Origin: Piliocolobus tephrosceles
Lineage: Eukaryota; Chordata; Mammalia; Primates; Cercopithecidae
Direction of reading: 5' to 3'
NCBI RefSeq assembly: GCF_002776525.5
Contig: NC_045441.1
Coordinates: 71,496,311-71,560,310 of the forward strand
Length of the DNA stretch: 64,000 nt
Below the pieces are notes generated by a model. It did not search any database, was not told where the DNA came from, and saw nothing but the letters and a program-made list of their open reading frames with translations. This document shows positions 22,272-33,267 of the stretch, in pieces (the stretch's first letter is position 1; every line of letters begins with the position of its first letter). A program made the translations under genes and the position numbers.

Positions 22272-22684
22272 TGTTAGTTCATTCTTGCATTGATATAAAG
22301 AAATATTTGAGACCAGGTAATTCCTAAAGAAAAGAGCTTTAATTGACTCACAGTTCTGTAGGTCCTATGGGAAGCATAAAGCTGGCATATGCTGGGAGTC
22401 TGGTGAAGACACAGGAAGCTTTCAATCATGGTGGAAGGTGCAGGTGGAACAGGCACATCACATGTCGAAAGCAGAAGCAAGTGAGAGTTGGGGGAAGGGA
22501 TGTGCCACACACTTCTAAATGATTAGCTGTTGTGTGAACTCAGAGTGAAAGCTCACTTATCACCAAGGGGATGGCTACATGGTTCATCAGGGATCTGTAC
22601 CCGTGTCCAAACACATATCAGGCCCCACATCCAGCAATGGAGATTAGAATTCAACATATTTGGGCAGATACAAATATCCAAATT
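22272..22684 (-). mobile_element. MST-type LTR (ERVL-MaLR), antisense
   Basis: The left edge reads tgttagttcattcttgcatt. Inside are gagaccaggtaattcctaaa, tcatggtggaaggtgcaggt and tcaccaaggggatggct. The right end reads tacaaatatccaaat. It is decayed but complete in layout. Confidence 0.82.
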
Positions 22685-23360
22685 ACTTAAGGGATATTCT
22701 TTATAAAGAGGAAAACAAGATTGTTAATAAAAATTAGATTCAGGATCTTCTAGAGGTCCTGTGCAAGAGAGGGAAGTGGATATTACACTTCATTTTATTC
22801 ATTATTAATTTGCCTCTGGAAATAGCATTCACCTCTGAAATTCTGATTGCTTTTTTCTGGATTTGTAGGCATCTTTTTCCCAAGAAAATGGTCTGCAAAA
22901 ATTTTCTCTTGATCCTCCACTTAATAGAGGCCCATGTCTCAATAATTATAGCAAATTGCCTTAAACTTCCACTGCCCATTTTCCCTATTTCCAGTTCCTT
23001 TTACTCTATAAAGTCCAAACAAATACATTCTGTTCATCAACAGTCACATACTTTGGCTTTCAGACACCTACAACTATCTTGAATTGGAGTTAATCAGCAG
23101 GACTTTTGATAGTAAAGTAGCTATCTCATTTATTTTCATCACAATTTTGATCATAATTTATAACAAATATATTAAAATAACTATCTTACTAATTGTGTGA
23201 CACTGAAAATATAAGAACATTCATTTTCAACAATTTTGAGAAAGATGTTTAGAGAAAAGCTTTGCCTCTACTTTCTACCTAAAAGTGCTGGATAGAATAT
23301 AATATACATAAATGGAATATTGGATGTGAGTGATGTGTGTTTGTAAGTGGATATATAGGT
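22685..23360. other. no recognised feature
   Basis: Plain sequence. A 90-codon open frame at 22810-23082 (plus) and a 79-codon one at 22740-22979 (minus) overlap each other and show no recognisable domain. Confidence 0.5.
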
Positions 23361-23361
23361 C

Positions 23362-23640
23362 GACTTTGGCGGTCATAAAAAACTAATACACTGTGTAGCT
23401 TAAACAATTGAAATTTATTTTCTCACCATTCTGGAAACTGTGAAGTTCAAAATTAAGATGTCAGCAAAGTAGGTTTTTATTCTTAAGCCTCTTCTCTTGG
23501 CTTATAGATTGCCACCATCTCTCTGTATACTTACATGACCTCTTCTTTGTGGCGATATGGAAAGAGAAAGAGTTCTCTGGTGTCTCTCCTTATGAGGGCA
23601 TTAATCCCACTATGAGGGTTCTATTGTCATGATTTCATTT
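23362..23640 (-). mobile_element. MLT1-like LTR, antisense, part 1
   Basis: Contains tgtgtagcttaaacaattga, ttattttctcaccattctgg, tcttggcttatagattgcca and tctccttatgagggcattaa, the antisense MLT1 order. It is interrupted at 23640 by another LTR and resumes at 24342. Confidence 0.72.
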
Positions 23641-24337
23641 GGTTAGAGTAGGCAGATAGCCAGAAATGAGCAAGTAGAAATCCTGGAGACTCTGCCCACT
23701 GACAGTAAGTCCTGCCCACTGTCAGTCAGCGAAAAAAATGATGGCTACACAGGCTACTTCTGGCTTTATTATTGCGCTCCTCTGGCCCTGAAGGGTAGCT
23801 ATCAGGCACTAGCCAAGATAACTATGATAGGGACTTTCCCTGCAGATGAGAACTCCTCCAATAACTCATGCTACACTAGCCTTTTGTTCATTATAATAGA
23901 AAAAAAGATGCCCCTGGGTGGAGATTTTAAATGCTAATCAGGTGTGATGTGTGTGTCAGAATGTACAACCACAAAGCATGCACCCCCAGGGGGACCACCT
24001 TAAACATGATTTCAAGAGACAACTCCTCTCATGAATAATTTCATAAAATTCTCATAAATAGAGTTCCCCAGCACTAGCTGCTGCTGAATCATTATTTTGA
24101 GCAGCCCTCTCTCTCATCTTTTAGAGGGTACTGTCTCTTTAAATAAACACTGCTATTGATATTTTTCAAGCTGGACCAACCCAGAGGTATTTCCCAGCCA
24201 GGCCACCCCACTCTTTTCTTGTAATATACTTTATCTTCTTTCAATAAACTTGCCCACTTAACCTTTGTTGTGTGTCTCTAGGCTGAACTCTCTTTCTAGA
24301 GGGCAAGAACCGAGGATTCCCACACTTCCTGATAACA
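23641..24337 (+). mobile_element. solo ERV1-like LTR nested in the MLT1
   Basis: A 697-bp segment that does not belong to MLT1. It carries a polyadenylation signal (aataaa, 24243-24248), a tgttgtgtgtctctaggctg R/U5-like stretch after it, and a terminal aca. The 4-bp attt lies on both sides (23637-23640 and 24338-24341), as expected for an ERV1 integration. The first two bases are gg instead of tg, probably mutated. The family is not named; it is a solo LTR with no viral coding sequence. Confidence 0.6.
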
Positions 24338-24341
24338 ATTT

Positions 24342-24420
24342 AACCCTCATTATCTCCTAAAGGGCCCATTTTAAAATATCATCACAAGGGGGGTTAGGAT
24401 TTTAACATACACATTTCAGA
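24342..24420 (-). mobile_element. MLT1-like LTR, antisense, part 2
   Basis: aaccctcattatctcctaaa, then ggggttaggattttaacata, continues the 5' half of the antisense MLT1 cut at 23640. Confidence 0.65.
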
Positions 24421-24423
24421 TAA

Positions 24424-24440
24424 ATATATATATATATAAT
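24424..24440. repeat. short (TA)n
   Basis: Eight ta units just after the MLT1 end. Confidence 0.75.
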
Positions 24441-24509
24441 TGAGTTAGCATCACAGTTAAAGACTGGTGGCTAATATACATTCTATAAAATAGGAAACAA
24501 GGAAGGTCA

Positions 24510-25090
24510 ATAATAATATAAGTAAGACTTTAATTAGGGAAATGCAAATTAAAGACCATAATGAGGCATCAGCAGATAGATAAAAATTTGTGTCTGGCAA
24601 TCATAAGTATTAGCCAAGATATAGAAAAGGATAACTTTCATGGGCTGCTGTTGAGAGCATACACTGGTACAACCATTTCATACACTGCTGTTGGACGTGT
24701 ACACTGGTACAACCACTTTGGAAAGTAATTTTGGATAACTTGCTAAATTTCAATATACTATATATGCCTTATAAGAAACACTTGAAAATTTGCACCAGAA
24801 GCTATTTTAAAATATTCAGAAAGCATTGTTAAGAGCAAGATATGCATTAATCTTCAAATCCATTAAATACATTATTGCACTATATATATACACACATATG
24901 TGTATATATATACATACACACATATATATAGTATATATACACATATGTACATATAATAGTATATTTGTATATATACTATATATTATGCAACAGTGAGTGT
25001 GAATAAGCAATGGATATAATGTTGAGATAAAATTACAGGAAAACACGTACTTTTGGTCTAATTTATATAAAGCTCAAACCTAAAAAAAAT
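24510..25090 (+). mobile_element. old L1M ORF2 C-terminal fragment
   Basis: attagggaaatgcaaattaa, gaccataatgaggcatcag and gtacaaccactttggaaagt follow the L1M ORF2 C-terminal order. The end reads taatttatataaagctcaaa. A TA/CA-rich tract (24878-24990) lies inside. A 30-40 bp piece is doubled (24645-24684 and 24685-24720). Confidence 0.75.
24878..24990. repeat. (TA)/(CA)-rich low-complexity tract
   Basis: Irregular mixture of tatata, cacaca and gtatata within the L1M fragment, largely palindromic by composition. Confidence 0.85.
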
Positions 25091-25137
25091 TGAGCAAGTT
25101 ATTTTTCAAACATATACAAATTGTGGCAATCTACAAA

Positions 25138-25306
25138 ACAGTTGGCTGCACATAAGAATCACCTGGGAGGCTTTTAAAAACGCAGTACCTTGTACTCACC
25201 TGTGGCCAATTAAATCGCGATATCAATAGATGGTATTCTGGAGTCTATGTATTCTCTTGTAATTCTCATCTGGGTGATTTTAATATGCAGCCATATTTGG
25301 GAATTA
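25138..25306 (+). mobile_element. MER5-like hAT DNA transposon fragment
   Basis: cataagaatcacctgggagg, then cttttaaaaa, and at the other end ggtgattttaatatgcagcc with tttgggaattacc. These are the conserved blocks of MER5-type non-autonomous elements. The middle is diverged. Confidence 0.68.
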
Positions 25307-26610
25307 CCCTTAAAAAACAAAGCAAGGCATCATTAAAGAGGATACTGTCTTGCTTAGGAAAGTGTCTAGATAATTCCACATAATTTGGTGGGACATGAAA
25401 AGCGTGACTATGTCAAAGAAGATTCGGGCATGTCAAGACATAAGAAAAGTGGTTTCTTAAGGAAATGATGAAAGGACTCAGTGTCATACCTTCATCAGTA
25501 TGACACAGAAGTGATACAGCATGCATGGAAACAGGAGCTGGGTGAAAGAACCTAAGAGATAAACCTCTGGTAATTCCTGTTCACTCTAGAGAGACATTGA
25601 ATTCTATAGAATGTGGAATTGGGATTCAGAATTAATTCATTAACATCAAGGGCCAGCTGATATATACATTGTGTGTAATAGTTTGCAAGTCTGGAAATTG
25701 AAAAATACCCCTTAAAATAACACCAATGAATACTCCTCTAACTCTGATAAACTGCAGAAGTAAATTAAAGTTTATGAGAAATATTTTCAAACTCAGGAAT
25801 CTAAGCCACAGAGTAAGGGAAAAGGAAGTTGGAGTCAATGTTAATATTTGCATATATATCCATTTTCCTGTATTAGACTGATGTTCCTGCAAACGCCTAT
25901 TAATCTTGTAAGACTATTCAGTAATTACCACATAAAAAGTTTCTTTGTTTTCCCATACAGTTTCTTTCTTCAGTTTGTCCTCAAAACATATTGTGTAATC
26001 ATTTGTTTGCATGTTTTCCTCTTCTATTAAACTGTTAGTAGCTCAAAGACAAAAAATACGTAATTTTTATATTTGTACACCTGATACTTACGTGGTTCTT
26101 CAAATAAGTTTGAATGAGTTCATTAAATCCCATCAGTTCAGACATATGAACTCAGTCTGCAAGAAGCAAACACATTCAAATCTTCAGAATTATAGCTCGC
26201 TTTCAACTACATTTGTTTGAATGCTTGAAATAGGAGAGAAATACTCAGAAAAACCATTGCCATGATTTATTTATTTGTTTTTAGTTACCTTTTGGGTTAT
26301 TTCCTCTCTCCTCATAATTGGGAAAATAATGCACTTTCCTCTTTATTTAAGAAAATTATAATTGTCATCCGTTTTGTAAATTTAAGGTGCTTTTGCCATT
26401 TTCAAGGTATGATCATGTGGCACACATCTCTAGGTCCCCAAATGGATCACCAGATCCATTTGGTGAAATGGACTTGTCCCTAGTACATGCAGAATCCTGG
26501 AAAAATATTTCTCACAGGGTTTCTGTCTATATAAATACTTTGATTAAATATTTATTAAAAATGTGTAGGCCTATTTGAGGCTTAGTGACTTATTGGTGAA
26601 GATTTAAAAT
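25307..26610. other. no recognised feature (1.3 kb)
   Basis: Plain AT-rich sequence. Several 60-86 codon open frames on both strands carry no domain. Confidence 0.5.
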
Positions 26611-26938
26611 AATGGTAGAGGAGGCCGGGCGCGGTGGCTCAAGCCTGTAATCCCAGCACTTTGGGAGGCCGAGACGGGAGGATCACGAGGTCAGGAGATC
26701 GAGACCATCCTGGCTAACATGGTGAAACCCCGTCTCTACTAAAAAATACAAAAAACTAGCCGGGCGAGGTGGCGGGCGCCTGTAGTCCCAGCTACTCGGG
26801 AGGCTGAGGCAGGAGAATGGCGTAAACCCGGGAGGCGGAGCTTGCAGTGAGCTGAGATCCGGCCACTGCACTCCAGCCTGGGCGACAGAGCGAGACTCCG
26901 TCTCAAAAAAAAAAAAAAAAAAAAAAAATGGTAGAGGA
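26611..26938. repeat. perfect 12-bp target duplication of a young AluY
   Basis: aatggtagagga at 26611-26622 and again at 26927-26938, with no mismatch. Confidence 0.92.
26623..26926 (+). mobile_element. AluY, cercopithecid-type, full length, young
   Basis: Starts ggccgggcgcggtggctca and is close to the monkey AluY consensus over its full length, including ctagccgggcgaggtggcgg. It has a pure A-tail of about 24 and a perfect target duplication. It is the youngest-looking insertion in the window and a candidate for presence/absence variation between individuals or species. Confidence 0.95.
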
Positions 26939-27520
26939 GAAGTATAAAGTATTTGTTTATTCAGTCAGTGCATTTGATAATTCTTTGCAGTGTCCAGGTA
27001 CAATTCCTCTATGTTGAGGTCCAGGAGCCATTTTTTCATGTCCTCTTCTTTCAAATATGTCATAACTGGTTAACTTCACATCTCCCATTTTGAAAAAGGT
27101 AGCAACACTATTATTACTCACAATGTCAGGCTCTCCACAACCTGTTTGTATTGAAACAATATAGATCTTCTTGCTACCACGGTTCCCTAATACCATTTAT
27201 TTAGTGCTGGTTACATCATTACTCATGACTGCACCATCCATCATGCTGCTCAAAGAACTGGCTTCCAATGACTCTCTCAAAACATGTTACTGTACTGTTT
27301 TGAAGATGACCAAAAATACAAGTCTGACCTAGAGTATTCAGGAAATTATCTGATTAAGTTAATTTGAGTATATAAAATTTGATAGCATAAAAATAGAATA
27401 ATCCCTCTTCCAACTATATCTTTCCTTGAATTTTTGAGGCTGTGATCACCACGTTCTTAAAATGTGAGATATTTTTATACATACTACCACCAGCTGGAAG
27501 GGAGTATAGGTAAGGACCTG
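26939..27520. other. no recognised feature; one unexplained antisense open frame
   Basis: Plain sequence. A 79-codon open frame on the minus strand (27196 to 26957) does not correspond to any repeat I know and shows no recognisable domain. Without a poly-A, splice sites or a homologue I do not call a gene. Confidence 0.4.
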
Positions 27521-27885
27521 TCTTAGTCAGTTTGAGTTTGCTAGAACAACTTTTCATAGACTGGGTAGTTTAAAATAAAACCATTATTTCTCACAGTTCT
27601 CAAGGTTGGAAGCCTAATATCAGGGTGCTAGTAAGGTTGTGTAATCGGTGAGTGCCCTCTTGCTGGTTTAGAGGGCTGTGTTCTTGATGTGTCCTCATGT
27701 GGCCAAAAGCAAAGAGAACCTGCTCTCTGACCTGTTTTTATAAGGCACTAATTAAAAGGGCAGGCATCAGGTCTCCATGCTCATGACCTATTTATTTCCC
27801 AAAGACTCCACATCCACATTCTATGACATTGAGGATTTGATTTCACCGTATAGCTTTTTGGGAGACAAACACTCCATCTATCACA
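27521..27885 (-). mobile_element. MLT1-type LTR (ERVL-MaLR), antisense
   Basis: Left edge tgtcttagtcagtttgagtt, then agactgggtagtttaaaata, tttctcacagttctcaaggt, gtcctcatgtggccaaaagc and tttataaggcactaatta. The 5' half is diverged. Confidence 0.78.
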
Positions 27886-30547
27886 GGTTCCGTGGGTGGA
27901 GTGAGATTAGTGGTACCATTCACGCAAGAAACAGACTTCCTCTTTCTGCCATGACTTAAGACTGACCCAGGAGAGCACAATGTCACCACATCACTTAGAG
28001 GCAAGCGAAGGCATTGCTTAAAAAGGTCCATTGGCATTGTGGAACAATGAAGAAATAGAACTGACAACCCGTGGAAGATTTGATCAAGATTTATTTTACC
28101 CTGTGATTTCTCTGCTGAGGGACAGGTGCCAGTATTTTGTGGGTGGTGGGGGGAACACAGGATAAAAAAGATGAGAATGATTATCACCTCAAATTGCTAT
28201 GTCAGTACCAGTGTGCCAGCCTGATTTCATATGATCCCATTACAGAAATGCTTAAGTAACTAAAGGGAATAATTCACGTGCCAGCCTGTCATTCTAGAAC
28301 CAGAAAGCAAGGACCTGGACAGAGAACCCTGGAATGTCCTCATATTTGCAAATCCTGGAGTCCGTCAGGTCTTCTAGATGACCTCAGTTTTGATGGGGGT
28401 GAGACAGAGAAACCCCATCATATAGAAACAGAGACCAAGGCCATTGCAAGTCCCAGTATGGGCTTGGGGTGCCCCAGCAAAGTAGTACAACCAGCCTAGA
28501 TTTTCAGAGACACTGAAGCAGGATGTAGAAAGTTTTGAAGGTGACACTTCAGAGGGTAAGGACCACCTAAAGAAAGGAGGCTCTGCTTGTTGGGGATCTC
28601 AGAGCAGTATTGGCCATAATTTTTATATCAGCTCCCATTTCCTCCTCATTACAACTTGTACCCCAATAGTCTCATCTTTCCACAATCTTCTGTCCTGTTG
28701 CAAATCATTTAAACTCCTCCTCTGCACCCCCACCCTCCAAACATACACACACATTCACACATACCTTTCTTTTTCTCTCACATACTATTTCTAGAGTTTC
28801 AGCCTCCTGTTTCTGGCTTTCTACTGTTCATCCATCCAAATTAAAGGAGAGGTAAAAGAAGCACACAGATTTCTTATCTGCCTATACCTGATTTGTTAGT
28901 CACTCAGAGAGGAAAATGACCAAGACAAAGAGAAAAAAGGCAATTGAACTAGTTCTTATTCATACTAATTATAGGAAAAGAGAAAAAAGTAAAGGATTTT
29001 TGACGGGCTTCTTTATTCCTTTTGTTTATGTATGTGTGTGTTTGTTGGTTAGAGATAAGGCATGAAAGAAAAATAATATACAGGAAGAGAATTATAGAAT
29101 GTGAATAGTTAAAACACCAGAGAAGTAATTTGTTAGAATTCATATATTCAGAAGATATTTCTCTTATAATACAGGATAAAAAACTATTACTTTAAAAATG
29201 TCTTTAGATTTGAAATTCCAAATATTTAAGTGAAAATACATATAATTTAATTGCATCCAAAAAACTATGATAGGTAGGAAAATATAAATTATAAAATATT
29301 ATCATAGAAACATAATATAATACAGACCTCTAAAATAAAGTTAAGCAGCAAAGGAACAAGGCAGCTGATAGTCAAAAGACAGCCAGAGTAAAAAAGCTTA
29401 CTTTAGCTTAAAACATGAGAATTCCAATTTAACATTAGATTTAAAGATAGGAAACTCTCAGAGATTGCAGGGAACAGTCTTGATTTGATTCAGTTTTCTG
29501 CAATGAGATAGCTGACTAATGGCCACTGCAATCTGAATTAATTAACATCAATTTGTTTTTAATAAAAAGCTCCTGAAGCCCATTTTGATAATGAATACTG
29601 TCTAGAGAAAAATCAAACAGAGCTATCTGATATATGTGGAGCCACAGCTGTACATATTTGACCCCTATTTTGCACAGTTGCGCCTCATTGATTTCTTCTG
29701 TTAAACTCCAGGACTGAACACTGAACAATGGTGGGAGGACTCATATATCTTCTGGAGAGACCGGGTCTATGAACTGTAACCCTGCAGTGGGGCCAGAATG
29801 TTTCTGCACCTCCAACATTGGCTGCCTGTCCTGATGACATATAACCCAGATATTGTTCTTAATGAATAACTTCAAACGTACGACCATGGAATCAGTCTTT
29901 AAGGACACAAACAAAAATAAAAGACTTGAGACAAACCTGACATGTAACTGAGCTTCAAGTTAGTTGGCTTCAAATTTAAATCCACTCAGAGTGCACTTAT
30001 TACACAAGGAATTCCTGTATTGAAAGATAATTCAAAATAGAACAGGAAACTATTAGAGACACTGGCATGTTTCTTTTCATGACTATAGAGTCAAAAAGGC
30101 CACATGCATTAAAGAAGAAGCTTATTTGTCAGTGTCTCCATTGAAATTTTCCCCAGACAGTAGAAAAAACCATACATCTATTTATGGCAACTCACACTCA
30201 AAATGATTATAGTAATGATACAAATGAGCAATTTAAATCAATTCTATCTCACTGCTTTTATATTTATTAAGAAGTAAGAGTTTCAATAACTGTGGGAAAA
30301 CATTTTGCATATGTTTATCCTACTAGGATGGTAATAAAATGACATAAACTTCTTTTTAGTTCTAGTTTTTTGTCCATTGCTTTCAATAAAGAGTGTAGTG
30401 GTGAAAATAAAATAAACAAAAAGAGTCAGAAGCCAAAGGCACTGACTTGGAAATCTACAAATTAAAAGTATGAGTTAGTGTGTTCATTATTAGGTGAGTG
30501 ATGTGTCCTTAGCTACTACTGAGTGCCTACCAAAAGCTACAACTTGA
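27886..30547. other. no recognised feature (2.7 kb)
   Basis: Longest plain stretch in the left half. It contains a CA-rich patch near 28741-28766. Open frames up to 114 codons (27843-28187, minus) show no domain. The part at 29660-29870 could be an old LTR by texture, but I cannot support a family. Confidence 0.5.
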
Positions 30548-30830
30548 GCTGTTAGCAGTGCCTCATGCCTGTAAGGCCAGCACTTTGGGAGGCTGAGGTG
30601 GGAGAATCCTTTGTAGCCAGGAATTTGAGGTCAACCTAAGAAGCATACTGAGATATCATCTCTACAAAAAATATTTTTAAAAAACGTAGCTGGTCATGGT
30701 GGTGCATGCCTGTAGCACCAGTTACTCAGGAAACTAGGGCAAGAGGATCACTTCAGTCGAGGATTTCAAGGTGGCCGTGATTGTCCCTGCACCCCTTCCT
30801 GGGCAACAGAGCTACACCGCATCTCTAAAC
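30548..30830 (+). mobile_element. AluJ-type element
   Basis: Old Alu with many changes (gttagcagtgcctcatgcct, cagcactttgggaggctgag, tgggcaacagagctacaccg). The tail has become (ACCAAA)-like, 30828-30870. Confidence 0.82.
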
Positions 30831-30870
30831 CAAAACCAAAACCAAACCCAAACCAAACAACAACAAAAAA
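30828..30870. repeat. (ACCAAA)n-like tail
   Basis: Irregular accaaa/acccaaa/aacaac units that evolved from the Alu tail. Confidence 0.75.
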
Positions 30871-31127
30871 CCCCTACAACTTGGATTAGCAAAGAGCCAT
30901 CTTAATACTTTAACGTCAATGCAAAAAAATCAACCCCAGTTGTCTAGGAGACAGGTAGTCAGAGTTCCCCAGCTCTGCTCTCATTTCTCAGTGGTATGAT
31001 GATTACATTATGAAGGCTGACACTCTATGATTCCTTTTATTTCTGCAGTTTCTGACCTTTCATGTCAGAAAATTCCTGTTTATTATAATATAGTTTCAGC
31101 TAGCATAAGGAATTTTTAAATGTGCGC

Positions 31128-31128
31128 T

Positions 31129-31167
<39 letters not shown>

Positions 31168-31172
31168 TTTTG
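31128..31172. repeat. (TTTA)n microsatellite
   Basis: About eleven ttta units directly abutting an antisense Alu, consistent with growth from its A-tail. Confidence 0.9.
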
Positions 31173-31356
31173 AGACAGAGTCTTGCTCTATTGCCAGGCT
31201 GGAGTGCAGTGGCACATCCTGGGTTCAAGTGATTCCTGTGCTTCAGCCTCTTGAGTAGCTGGACTACAGGTGTGCACCATCATGCCTGGCTAATTTTTTG
31301 TGTTTCAGTAGAGACAGGGTTTCAGCATGTTGGCCAGGATGATCTCGATCTCTTGT
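31173..31356 (-). mobile_element. Alu, antisense, 5'-truncated and internally deleted
   Basis: ttgagacagagtcttgctct to gatctcgatctctt. Bases between gcagtggcac and atcctgggttc are missing, and the last 50-60 bases of the Alu 5' end are absent at the right edge. Confidence 0.85.
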
Positions 31357-31394
31357 ATTTTTATATTAGAGCTATCATTTTAATAAGAAACTAT

Positions 31395-31769
31395 TGATAT
31401 GGTTTGGCTCTGTGTCCCCACCCAAATCTCATGTTAAATTGTAATTCTCGATGTTAGAGGTAGGGCCGGGTGAGAGGTGATAGGGTCATGGCAGTGGTTT
31501 CAAATGACTTAGCACCATCTCCTAAGTGTCTCATGGTAGAGTTCTCACAGATCTGATTGTTTCAAAAGTGTGTAGCACCTCCCCTTCCTTTCCTTAACTC
31601 CTGCTCCCACCATCATCTTCAGTCATGACTGTAAGTTACCTGAGACTTCCCCAGAAGCAGAAGCCTATACAGCCGGCAGAACCATGGGCCAATTAAACCT
31701 CTTTTCTTTGTAAATTACTCTGTCTCAGGTATAAAGAACTTTATAGCAATACAAGAATGAACTAATGCA
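31395..31769 (+). mobile_element. MSTA/MSTB LTR (ERVL-MaLR), sense
   Basis: tgatatggtttggctctgtg at the start, tcccacccaaatctcatg-type block, then ttaaacctcttttctttgta and tgaactaatgca at the end. The 5-bp flanks actat and agtat are a plausible mutated target duplication. Confidence 0.9.
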
Positions 31770-31937
31770 AGTATATTTAATAGAAATAAAGTATTTCTCT
31801 GTCTTGATTTACTTTACATTAATAGAGAAATGAAAAATATTATCACATAAATTCCTGGAAGGTAGGATATATAGCTCCTTGTCCATGTCCTTCCACAGTA
31901 CTTTGTCCCTGGTTGGCTTTCAATGAACATTTGTTAA

Positions 31938-31942
31938 AGGAA

Positions 31943-31981
<39 letters not shown>

Positions 31982-31985
31982 ATAC
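31938..31985. repeat. (AAAT)n microsatellite
   Basis: About eleven aaat units with no associated SINE visible on either side. Confidence 0.92.
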
Positions 31986-32045
31986 TGTTTATACTTAACA
32001 AGTGTTAGTTCCTATTATATTTTTTAAATTAGCATAATATTCATC

Positions 32046-32346
32046 TTTTTTTTTTTTTTTTTTTTGAGACGGAATCTTGCTCTGCCATCCAAGCTGGAGT
32101 GCAGTGGTGCAATCTCAGCTTACTGCAAGCTCCACCTCCCAGGTTCATGCCATTTTCCTGCCTCAGCCCCCTGAGTAGCTAGGACTACAGGCACCCACCA
32201 CCATGCCCAGCTAATTGTTCGTAATTTTAGTAGAGATGGGGTTTCACCCTGTTACCCAGGATGGTCTCGATCTCCTGACCTCGTGATCACCCTGCCTCGG
32301 CCTCCTAAAGTGCTGGGATTACAGGTGTGAGCCACCGTGCCCAGCC
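32046..32346 (-). mobile_element. Alu (AluS/Y-like), antisense, full length
   Basis: Poly-T to gagccaccgtgcccagcc. Flanks taatattcatc (32034-32044) and taacattcatc (32347-32357) form the target duplication with one mismatch. Confidence 0.9.
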
Positions 32347-32585
32347 TAACATTCATCTTTGAAGCTTAGTAGAGTGTAAACATTTTGGAATGGTCTTAAT
32401 CCTGGTTGCTGTCACTTTTATGAAGTTGAAATATCTTCTCAAAATTTTGGTCTCATCTCAAAATATTGGTGTATCTTTAGCAAATAAAAAGGGTTGGCAT
32501 GCAATTTAAATGTTATAATATTAAATTACTGTTAACTATCTACTATTTTCAGTGGTAATTTTTTTCTATTAAAAACAAAGAAATA

Positions 32586-33088
32586 CAGTTGATCCTTGAA
32601 TAGCACACGTTTAAATTGTGCAGGCCTACTTATACGGGGATTTTTTTTTGTTTTGTTTTAAATAAAAATGATACCAAGAGTGCCTGCCTCTTCTACCTCC
32701 CCTTCCACTTCCTCTACCTATTGTGCTTGTGTGATCCCTGAGAGAGCAAACCCAACCTCTTCCTCCTCCTCCTCAGCCTACTTACTGTGAAGAGGGCAAG
32801 GATGAAGACCTTTGTGATGATACAATTCAACTTAATTAATTGTAAATGTATTTTCCTTATAATTTTCTTAATAAGATTAATAAAATGAAGTATTGTATAA
32901 AAAATACATAATACATACAACATACAAAATATTTGTCAGTTGATTGTTTGAATTATCAGTATGTCTTCCAATCAACAGTAAGCTACTAGTAAAGATTTTG
33001 GATAATCAAAAGTTATACACAGATGTTCAACTGCATGGGGGTGGAGCTCAGGTGGCACCCTTAAGCCCTGCGTTGTTCAGTGGCAAAC
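32586..33088 (+). mobile_element. Tigger3/MER6-like Tc1-mariner DNA transposon
   Basis: The left terminus cagttgatccttgaatagca and the right terminus (reading inwards from 33088) agtttgccactgaacaacgc are diverged inverted repeats. A TA dinucleotide sits on each side (32584-32585 and 33089-33090), as Tc1/mariner elements require. The inside has acttatacggggat, a tcctcctcctcctcagccta block and agttatacacagatgttcaa, in the order of MER6-type elements. It is non-autonomous, with no transposase frame. Confidence 0.75.
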
Positions 33089-33267
33089 TATGTGTCATTT
33101 CAAACATTTCACACACAGAAATTGGACTTTGTACGACCTACATTCTTGTCCCGCTTACCTCCTTGACTGTGTGAACTTGTGAAAATTAATGTGTCACAAA
33201 ATCCTTAACAACCAAATGAAGAAAGCATTATTTATACTGTAGTGTCCAAAAGATCAAGTAAATACTA

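Noticed and set aside
27843..28187. 114-codon antisense open frame
   Set aside because: It overlaps the edge of an MLT1 LTR, has no recognisable domain, and has no splice or promoter context.
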